NCBI GenBank assembly: GCA_027391075.1 | Contig: DAHYHI010000042.1 | Span: forward strand, 62,001-126,000 | DNA from: JAJZAM01 sp027391075 | GTDB lineage: Bacteria > Actinomycetota > Acidimicrobiia > Acidimicrobiales > Palsa-688 | Reading direction: 5' to 3' | Length of the DNA stretch: 64,000 nucleotides | Position numbers and translations under genes: made by a program | The notes under the pieces: generated by a model | The model's database searches: none | The model's input: the letters and a program-made list of their open reading frames with translations, nothing else | What the model was told of the DNA's origin: nothing | Shown here: positions 1-10,000 of the stretch, in pieces | Position numbering within the stretch: the first letter of the stretch is position 1 | Layout of the letters: every line of letters begins with the position of its first letter

Positions 1-1002
1 GGCTGCAACCACCTCCAGTTGCCCGTCGGTCGGCGACGTCACAGGCGGAGGTATGGTCGTGGTAGTGGGCGCCGGCACTGTAGTCGTCGTCGTGGAGGTC
101 GTGGTCGAAGTCGAAGTCGTCGTAACGCCAGCCTTGGCGAGGGCGGCCGCAGCGGCCTGCTGGGCGGAAGCGGCTGCTGAGTTAGCGGAGGCGACCTTTC
201 CGGCCAGGCTTTGGGTCTGGGCTGCCTGCGCCGCCAGCGCAGCCTTGTTGGCGTTCACTGCGGTGCTGTGCACCGCAGGTTTGATCACCAAGAACCACAA
301 GAGCAGGAGCCCTACCGCAAGCCCAAGCAGGGCGAAAAGCCAACGGGGCAGGAGGGGCTTGTGCTTTAAGGCGCCGTCCAAGACGAGTGGCGGCTCGCCC
401 TCTGGGGCTACCTGCACCTGGTAGGGCTTCTGCTGGGCGACGCCTCTCCACATCCGCTGTCGGGGGTGCACCCGGATACGGACGAAATGTGCCGCACCCG
501 GGACCGTTACCACCTTGGACGGCCTTATCTTGAATTTGAGCGCCTCGGCGGCGTCGATCGCGCTTACCGCCACGGGGACGGGAACGTTCCCGCGGCTGTC
601 GATGGCCAGTCGCTGCCTACCGACCCTCCTGCCTGTCGGAACCCGTGGTAGCAGCTCCGCTCCGAGGTCGCTGAAGGACCCGACTAACAGCGATCCCTCC
701 TCGGTGACCGACGACTCCGGGTCGTTCGAGGGGATCACCTTCACGCCGAAGGGCACCGGGCCGGACGGCGTGGTGTGCGCTCGTGGCGGCGCGAACGTCA
801 ATGTCAGTGTCTCGCTCGCCCCTGGGAACAGCGAAACGACCGGCGGGTCGCTGCGAGCCCACTCGACGACGTCTCCGACGAATAGGATCGAGTACTGCTC
901 GACGATGCTGCCGGTGTTGGCGATGCTCAGCTCGCAGGAAGCTTCGCTGCCCGGCGAGACGACCAGACCATCAGCTCCCGAAAGTGACGCTACTACTGTC
1001 AT
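1..1002 (-). CDS. Membrane-anchored beta-sandwich protein, 3' end cut by window edge
   Basis: Partial: 334 codons are visible and the reading frame is still open at base 1. The ATG at 1002 lies 17 bases after the stop of the giant gene, so it is probably the third gene of that operon. Residues about 1-120 and 125-220 look like two all-beta domains (for example LSIANTGSIVEQYSI and LTLTFAPPRAHTTPSG). A basic stretch and one strong transmembrane helix (WLFALLGLAVGLLLLWFLVI) follow, then an Ala/Gln-rich helix and a Thr/Ser-rich linker leading off the window. No signal peptide precedes the beta domains, so the N-terminus is probably cytoplasmic and the Thr-rich part outside. The N-terminal half resembles the COG1470-like actinobacterial proteins often labelled 'hydrolytic protein', which I recall near contractile-injection loci. 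That family link is from memory; enzymatic activity is not evident. Confidence 0.75.
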   Translation of the reverse strand, partial: MTVVASLSGADGLVVSPGSEASCELSIANTGSIVEQYSILFVGDVVEWARSDPPVVSLFPGASETLTLTFAPPRAHTTPSGPVPFGVKVIPSNDPESSVTEEGSLLVGSFSDLGAELLPRVPTGRRVGRQRLAIDSRGNVPVPVAVSAIDAAEALKFKIRPSKVVTVPGAAHFVRIRVHPRQRMWRGVAQQKPYQVQVAPEGEPPLVLDGALKHKPLLPRWLFALLGLAVGLLLLWFLVIKPAVHSTAVNANKAALAAQAAQTQSLAGKVASANSAAASAQQAAAAALAKAGVTTTSTSTTTSTTTTTVPAPTTTTIPPPVTSPTDGQLEVVAA

Positions 1003-1019
1003 GGTGCGCGGCCGGCCGG

Positions 1020-4000
1020 CTAGGCGACCGACACCTTGTCGGCCGGGTCGGTGTAGAGGTAGTCGAGAGAACCGGGAAGCTCGATGATGTTGTCGACAAC
1101 GTTGTTCTGAGCGAAGAAGTAGTTCTGCCCGGATCCACCGTACATGGTGTCTCCCCCACCTGCGGTGGTACCTGACTGCTGGCAGTTACTAGCCACGCAG
1201 AACGTGGCCGGACCGGAACCTCTGTCTATCAGGGTGTCTCCGCCGCTTGGGGCGCTTTGGATGAAGGCGCCGCCGTTCAAAGCGGCGACGGTCGCCCCGC
1301 TGGAGCCGGCTATCAGTATGTCCGTCGGACCTGCCGACCCTTGGACCGAAGCGAGGTTGCTTCCGACGATGTTCAAGATCCCCGACAGCTGTTGGAAGCC
1401 GCCGAAGCCGCCCTCGGCGAAGCCCGCCTGGAGGTTGACGGTCACTTGCCCGGTCGACTGCGAGAAGTCGACGGTGGACATCCCTCCGCCGGAGATCACG
1501 TTCGAGCCAGCAGCCTCGAAGAGGAAGACCGACTGGCTCCCGGTGCCGGCCTGGAGGGTGTTGTTCGATCCTTCTACGACGAACAGGTCGTTTCCTCCGC
1601 CGCCTTGGATCGTGTTGGAGCTCGACGTCACGAACAGGTCGGCGGAAGACGTCCCGTCGACAGCTGTCACACCCGCCCCGGAGAGGTTGACGGTAGCACC
1701 CCAACCCCCGGTCGCTTGTAGGCCGGCGAGGGTCGTACCGGCGAAGGGCTCACCGGAAGGGACGGAGAAGATATTCGACGACAGGTTCACATCTACCCCC
1801 GAGGGGGCGCCTTGGTAGTCGAGGGTGTTGCCGCTAGTAGGAGACGTCAGCGTGTCGGTGCCCGAGCCTGGCACGAAAGTGACCGGGCTCGAACCTCCGC
1901 TGAGAGTGTCGGTTCCGGTGCCACCTACGAGGGTGTCGGCACCACCGCCGCCTGTGACCGTCTCGTTCCCAGCGCCCGCGGCTAACCAGTCGGCTCCGGG
2001 CCCGCCGACGAGAGTCAGGTTGCCCTGCCCACCCCAGATGTCGCTGCCGTTCGGGGAGGCGTCGACTGTGGTGATGTTCCCGCCGAGGATCTGCAGGTAG
2101 CCGCCGTTCGAGCCGAGGGGTTGCATGGCGGAGCTCGCCAGGTCCAACGTGGTGGGGCCGGTCGTATCGATCGCCGACAGGTCGAGGGTTGCTCCGCCCG
2201 TCCCGGCGTAGAGAGAGTCGATGCCTCCGCTCAGCACGAAGCGGTCAGCTCCGGCACCGCCGACGAGTGTCGCCGGTGCGGATCCTGCGACGACGATGTC
2301 GTTGTAGTTGGCCGTGGCTGTGATGTCGGCGATGCCGGTCAAGGTGATCGTCCCGAAGGCTGACACAGCCGTGCCGGCGGCGACGGTGTCGCCCGGCACG
2401 AGGGTCGACCCGATGGTGTAGCCGGAAGGGATGGTGTAGGAGGAGGCTGAGTCGTTGACCACGACCGGCCCGCCGAAGGAGGCGAAGCTCACAAGGGCAT
2501 TGCCGCCTTCGCTGTTGAGCTTGAAGCTGCCCGGACCGGCGATGAAAGTGTCTCCGAGGCCTGTGCCGTCGACGGTGACCACCCCTGTGAAGGAGAAGTT
2601 GTAGCCACCCCCGGTGACGGTGCCGGCGGCGAGGTTTACCGTCACCGGACCGCTCGGGATGGTGCACGCGTTCGAGGGACCTGCGGCCGTGGAGCTGCAA
2701 AGCTCTAGAACGCCGTTACCGCCCCCGTTCACCGTGGCTGTCTGACCCGGGCTGACCAGATATGTCGGTGCACTGGTGGACGAGCCTACGTTGGACATGC
2801 ACTCGAAGGTGTCGCTGACGACACCGCTCAATGTGATGGTTCCGTTAGCGGTTCCTGTCGCGCACCCGGCTCCGCCAGCGACGAGCGTCACTTGGGCCCC
2901 CACGAGGGTGGAACCGCTCAGGGTGAGAGTGTTCGCCCCGCCCGCCCCGTTGAAGCTGAAGTCGCCCGGGCCGGTCTGGGTGAAAGAGTCGCTTAGGGAG
3001 GTTCCGACGAAGCTTGTGAAGCCGCTGAACGTGTCGGATATGGTCAAGAAGCTGTTGGTAGCTGTCCCTTGGGGTAGCCCTGTTGCGTCGCTGACCGTGA
3101 CGGAGACAGCGAAGCCGGCCTGGGAGAGGTCCAAAGTTCCCGCGTTGCTCGCCCCACCGGAGAGGTTCTCGGCCCCGCTCCCGGCGTACACGTAGTCCGA
3201 ACCCGTCGCTGTTCCGGACAAATTGACGACACCGCTGAAGGTGACGGGGGCAGGCGCGGCGCCCGTCCCGCTCGGGCAGGGAGTGCCAGGTGGCGTCGTA
3301 GCGGTGACGGCTATTACGCAGCCGGCTTTCGCCGTGGGCATGGTGACTGTCACAGCCGAGGAGATCTGGGAGAGGTCGAGGGTGTCGGACCCGCCGTCCC
3401 CAGTGATGGACACGCCAGGAAGCGAGAGCTGGTTGGCGGCGAGGGTGAACACGTCGTTGTACGGACTGCCTGTGATGGCGGCCAGGCACAGTTGCAGCGC
3501 CGTCTGGGTGGTCGTACAAGGCGTGAAAGTAACCCCGGCTATGGACGTCCCGCTGATGGTTCCGTCCTCGAGGTTCACGTCGGCGCCCGAAGTGCCGCTG
3601 GGCGGGGCTGGCATCTGGGCTAGGTCGAGGGTGTCGGACCCGCCCCCGCCCTCGATCACAGCGCCTGGCTGGCCGACGACGAACACGTCGCTGCCCGGCG
3701 AGCCCTGGATCGTCGGCGTGCCGAACGCGAAGAGGTAGCTGTCCGACCCTGCCAGGCCGATACCGCCGACGGTGCCGTTCGCCAGGTCGATCTGCACGGC
3801 ACCTGCCGTCAGCTTCAGGTAGGAGACCGTGTTGGTAGTGCTGTTCGAAGTGAACTCGGTTCCTGTGAGGCCACCGTAGAAGGTGTTCGGACCTTCAGAG
3901 CCGATCACTTTTGCGATCGAGCCGCTCAAGGTGTCTGTCCCTACCACCGAACCGGTCGCGCTGAGGATCTCGACGGTTCCAGGCGCCGGGGTCGCCGCGC

Positions 4001-7000
4001 CGAGCGGGCTCATGTCGACGGTCAGCCCGGTCCGGTCCGCAGAGAAGTCGACGGTGTTGGACGGACCGGAGCCGGTAAAACTGATACCTCCGGAGAAACC
4101 CGGTTCTAAGAGGGTCGTGTATCCGCTGGTGGCGCCGGTGAGGGTGGTGAATCCGGACCCTCCGACGCTAAAGGTGTAGGACGTAGACCCGAACGTGGCG
4201 GTATAAGCCCCAGCCGACGTGGTAGGAGAGTTCGTCGCGTTCACCGTCAACGTGCCACCGCTGTTCGCGTTAGTAGCCGTGACCGTCGAGAAACTGATGC
4301 TGTCACCCCCGACACTCCCACGATCCCCGAAACTCTCCGACGAAGACCCCACTATGAAAGAGTTGCGCCCCCCGGCGGACCCATAAACCGTCCCCACACC
4401 CGCCAAAGTGTCCGTACCAGCCGTACCAGTCAACCCGCTTACCACGCCCGACGACAGGTTCACCGTCACCGGCACCGAAGAAGCCGAGAAGTCAGCCGTC
4501 GCCGCACCAGCCAACGCGTCGAAGGTGTAACCACCCGCACCGCCAGCGACGAACACCGTCGACAAAGACGACACAGAAGTCTGCGAAAGCGACGACAAAC
4601 CCTGGAAATCGAAAATGTTACTGAACGACACCGTCGTCCCCGTCCCCAGCACCGCCACACCCCCAGCCGTGCACCCAGAGTCGTAACCGGACGCAACAGT
4701 GCACACAGTCAACGAACCCGTCTGAGCGTCAGCGAAACTCAGCGTCGAAGTCCCCCCACCCCCGGTGAAACTGTCAGCCTCCGAACCAGCAAAAAACGTC
4801 GAACCACCCGGCGAACCAACAAAATTGATCGGCGAAGAATCGAAACTACTGAACGTGTAAGTCACACCCCCAGCCAACGCCGTCCCAAAACCAACCGAAT
4901 CCGGCGACAACCCAGGCGCCGAAACATTCACCACCACCGGCGACGTCACATTCGCGAAGCTCACAGTCTCAGAAGCGCCACCACCACCACTAAGAAACGT
5001 CTCCGCCGAAGACCCAGCAACGAAAGTATCCCCACCGACACCAGAACCAGCCACAGTCGACACACCCGACAAACTGTCCGTCTTACACGCCGACACCGAC
5101 GTCACCAAAGCCTCGCCACCACCAACCGAACACGACCCCACCAAAAAAGCAGAACCCGACAAATTAACCACCACAGCCGACCCGTCAGCCGCAAACGAAA
5201 CCTCGTTATTAGAACCCTGCCCCACAAAAGACAACCCAGACGCAGACCCAGCCAAAAACGTCGTAAAACCGCCTAGCGATCCGACGAACGAGGTGAAGTC
5301 GGAGTTGAAGGTGTAGGCGACCGCGGAACCTCCGAGCGTGGCGACGTAGCTGGTTCCGATACCGGTGACGTTGACCGTGAGAACAGCACCGTTCCCGGCG
5401 CCGACGAACCCGAAGTTCGCCGTGTCAGCGCCGACGTTGCCGGTGTCGTTGAAGGTCTCGCTCGTGGTGCCGGCGACGAAAGTGTTGTGACCACCGTTGG
5501 ATCCGGTGACGTTGGCGATTCCCTTTAGCGTGTCGCAGAAGCTCGCCAGCGGCGACGTCTGGCAGGTGGTCACGCCGGCTGATGGTGCAGCGACCAGTAC
5601 CTGACCGGGCCCTAGGTTTACTGCGGTCGGGGAGGGCGACGCCGAAGTCGTAACGTCCCCGGTGGTCGCCCCCGCGGAGGACAGGTCGACCGTTATGCCG
5701 GCTTGGGTGTCTTGTACCGACCCAAGGGCGCTGCCAGTCTGCACAGGTGGCGACACCGTAACCGTGAGGGTGGAAACGCTCGGCGAGTAAGTGGTGGTGG
5801 TGTTCACCGGAGTGTAGGTGACGATCACGTCGTAGGTTCCCGTCGCCGGGAACGTAGTGAAGAACTGAACGCTGGTGGCACCCGCTGGGACTGTCACCGA
5901 GCCGAGGAAGGTGGTGCCGTCAAGATTGAACGACAGTGTCCCGCCGTTGAGGTCGGCACCGACCGTGACGCTTATCGTGGCCTGGATCCCGGCGTAGACG
6001 GTTCCGGTTATCTGGGGGCTCACATTAAGCTGCGTGAAGAACGGCTCTACTACCGCAGCTGCCGCCGAAGGGGACAGGGCGCTGCCCGCGGTCGGCGTGT
6101 AGTAGGCGATCACCGAGTTACCGAAGGCGGCCAAGCTCGACTGGCACGTAGCGGTGCCCCCGGTCGCCGTGGTGAGCGTCGCTACGCAGGTCCCGCCTGT
6201 GTATACGGGAAGCGCCACCCCGCTTGAGGAGGCCAGTTCGAAGGTGACCGTACCAGAGGTTACAGCAGCTCCGGTCGAGGTGACGGTCGCCGACAGGTTG
6301 CAATACGAAGAAGCTAGGAACGAAATGAAACACCCCGAGGTGGCGAAGGTAACCGTGGTCGGGGTCTGATTCGAGCTCACCGTCAATGGGAGCGTGGCGT
6401 AGGATCCTGAGGTAGCGGAGCCCGTCGGGGGAACGTAGGTTGCGAGGAGATCGAAACTGCCCTGCGGCAAGATCCCTTGGCAAGTCACGCTGTCCGAAGT
6501 ACTGGCCCCGGGCACAGCAACCTGGCACAACACCGCGCCGCCCGCCACTGCGAAGTCGACAGTTCCGCCCGTAGGGAGGTTTCCACTGCCGGCGCTCACC
6601 GTGGCGGAGAGGGTCGTAGCCCCGGCGGCGACGCTGCCCGATGACGGAGCCGTGATAGTCGTCGTGGTGGTTTGTGCTGTACTGGTGGACCCGGTGGTGA
6701 CAGTAACCGCGGCTGAACCGGCGGAGCCGGCGAGGGGTGAGCCACCTGCGGGGGTGTACACGCTGAGCACGGAGTCGGCGCCAGTCGGCAGGGAGGAAGT
6801 CACACAGCTGGCGGTCGCAGTGTCACCAGACGACTGCACCGGCACCCCGCTACACAGGGGCACGTCGCCGTTCAGATAGAAGCTGACGGTACCGGAAGCG
6901 ACGGTCTGGCCTGCACTGACGGTGGCGGTTAGGGTGGTGGACGGACCCTGGGAGCTGAACACTGCTGTGTTCGCGCCGTCAGCCCCGACTTTCCCGTCGA

Positions 7001-10000
7001 ATGTGTATCCGCCCGTGGAACCCGCCTGGAACGACGTGTTGCCGCCGCTCAGCCCGATCAGGTCGAAGATATCGCTGAAAGCTTCCGGCGTCCCGTCCAA
7101 AGTGGCCTGCGCAGGGCTCGAAGTCACGTTGAGGTCAAGCGACGGCGTCGAGCCGCCCGGGGGTTGGTACTGGGAGAAGTCGAGCGTGTTCGAGCTTCCC
7201 TGCCCGACGTAGTCGTAACTGCCGTGACCACCCTCGAATGTGGTGTTTCCACCCAGAGCCCCGATGAAAGTGCTGAAAGCTCCGTTCTCGAAGCTGTAGG
7301 TGGTCAGCGTCGTAGTACCTGACAGCAAAGCGGCGCTGCCGGAGGGGACCGCCGTGAGGCTACCTGAGAGGTTGACGAGAAGGGTGCAGCTTCCGGTGGA
7401 GCAGGCCGGGCCGACCGGGACCGCCGAAAAGTCGATGGTGTTGGCGACACCGGTCGTGGACTCTGTGAAAGTGTCCGGCCCGGTCCCCGCCACGAACCGG
7501 TCGCCGCTACCGTTGCCAGTGAAGGCGTCCTGACCCGACCCGCCGTAGAAGGTGTTGTCGTTGGCCTGGCCGGTGAAGCTGTACGCAACGCTTGCGGTCG
7601 GACCGGGACCCGCGTAGAAGGTCGAGAAGCCCGCTGGCGGGCCGGTTACGTTCGTAACGTTGCCGAGCGTGTCGCAGTAAGGCGAAGCCGACGAGCAGCT
7701 ACTTCCGGCTGTCGGGTCCTCTACCAGCACCGCGTCGGACGGCAGGCTGAAGCCGGTAACTGTGACACCCGGAGCGATCGTGGCCGTAACGCTAAGCGAG
7801 CCGCCGGACAGGTTCGCCACGACGCCGTTGGACGAACCCTCGAAGCTTACGGTGTCGCCGGGAACTGGCCCTTGGTTCGGGTCGAGGCTCACGCCACCGG
7901 TTGCGCCGAGGTAGAAGTTGGTGTAGCCCTGATTTGTGGAGCCGTCCACGACGGTGAAGGGGCTCGAGTCGAAACTTCCGGAGGCCGACTGGAAGTTGTA
8001 GCTGGCGGTGGCGCTTGCCGCCTCCCCGGACTGAAGACTGTGACCTCCGACCGTTTGGGCTCCTGCGTTGACGTCGACGTAGAGCTGTGAGGTCTGTGTG
8101 GATCCTACGGCCGAAAAGCTCACCGTGTTAGAGGTGCCCGTATCGTAGAAGCTGTCGTCGCCGGCCCCGGCGTTGAAGGTGTTGGAGCCACCGGTAACCG
8201 TGAAAGTGTCTGAGCCGGATCCGGCGTTGAACGTGGCTGACGACGCAGTCGCCGTTACGGTCTCGGTCCCAGCCCCGGCGTTTACGGTGTTGCCGGTGCT
8301 GCCAGCGACCGCAGTGAAGTCGTAGGAGCAGCCGCCGGCGACGCTGCACGCGTCGCTGTACAAGGTGTTGTCGTTGCCGGACGTGTCGAAGGCGAAAGTG
8401 GCGTTCGCCTGCGAGCCTGCGTAGAGGGTGGAAAACCCGTCCGTTGAGCCTGTCACCGAGGTTATGTCGCTGATCGTGTCGCACGTCGACGTGGTGCAGG
8501 AGGTAGCCCCAGATACGGGTGGGGCTAAGAGAGCTTGGCCGTTACCGAGCCCGAAGTTGCTCAGTGTCGTCGTGGAGGATATCGGCGCCGACACTGTCTG
8601 CAAGCTCCCGGACAGGTTCACGACCACACCGTTCGCGTTGAGCGAGCTGAAGTCCACCGAGTTGCCCGAGCCGGCCCCGACCAGGTCGTATCCCCCGGAG
8701 CCCGCCGCGGTGAACACCGTGTAGCCTTGCGAGGAGCCGTCGATAGTGCTGAACGGGGCCGTGGACGTGGACGTCGAAGACGTCTGGAACACGTCGCTGA
8801 CAGTTTCGTTGGTGGCCGTCCCAGTGTTCAGGTCTACGCGTAGAGGAGAGGCCTGGCTGGATCCTACGGCCGAAAAGCTCACCGTGTTGGAGGTGCCCGT
8901 ATCGTAGAAGCTGTCGTTGCCCGATCCGGAGTTGAAAGTGTTGGTGCCACCGGTAACCGTGAAAGTGTCTGAGCCGGATCCGGCGTTGAACGTCGTGGAC
9001 GATGCGGTCGCCGTAAAGGTCTCAGTCCCAGACCCGGCGGTGACGGTGTCGTGGGATCCCGACACAGTGACGGTGTAGCCTCCAGCACCAGTCCCGTAGA
9101 GGTTCACCCAGCTGTCGAGGGTGACAGCGCTAGATGGCGCCGCGTAATACGCGGTCGGGTTCGCCTGGTTCCCGTTGACCACGGTGAAATCAGCGGCGTT
9201 GTTCGTGAAGGTGTACGTATACCCGCTTCCGCTGGAGGGTACGAGTTGCGCCGTGTCGGTTCCGACCGTGGTAGCGCCCGCCGAGACGTTGCTCGCCGTG
9301 GCGTTCACGGCCAGCGAGCATGACGTAGCCGGGCAGGTGAGCTGGGAGAAGTCCAGTGTCGATCCCGTCGAGGCTGTAGCTCCCGCCTTGAACGTCTCGC
9401 TGCTGTCGCCGGCGACGAACGTGTCCGCACCTCCCGCGCTCCCGTCGAGCGTCACCGTCACGGTGGCCGGTCCCCCGGTACCTCCCTGGCCTCCGGCGCT
9501 CAGAGTGACCGGGCCGGTGCCGGCCACGAGGTCGTAGCTTCCAACGCCGGTGAGGGTGCCCGCCGTGTAAGTGGAGGTGGATGAAAAGTTCAGGTTGATA
9601 CCATTCGATCCGACAGCGATGCTTTCTCCTGCGGCGCCGTCGACGGTGATCGCCGTGGTGCTCCCGCTCGCTGCGACGGCACCCGCGAAGGTAACCGTCC
9701 TCGGGAACTCGCTGGTACCGTTCGACGCTTCGTCGAACACGAGAGCCGTGGGTGTGGCCGAGGTGGCGATTGAGAAGTTGACCGTCGTCGAAGACGTCCC
9801 TAGCGTTCCGCACGACTGCAAGGAGGTGCCGTTTGTCGACGTGTAGTCGAGGTTTCCGCTCTGGTCGGAGATCGTGGTGGTGCCATCGCCCAAGCTCACG
9901 TCGAAAACCGCCGACGCAGAAGTGCTGCCACTCCCCTGACTGCACGAGGTGGCCGTGCTGCCGGTAGCATACGCCGGGGTCGGGTCGACCAGGCTCGACG

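Noticed and set aside
1144..1818. Plus-strand open frames opposite the giant gene (also 9175-9537, 2776-3195 and others)
   Set aside because: They are by-products of the Gly/Ser/Thr-rich, stop-poor minus-strand gene; they lack ribosome sites, family motifs and continuity.
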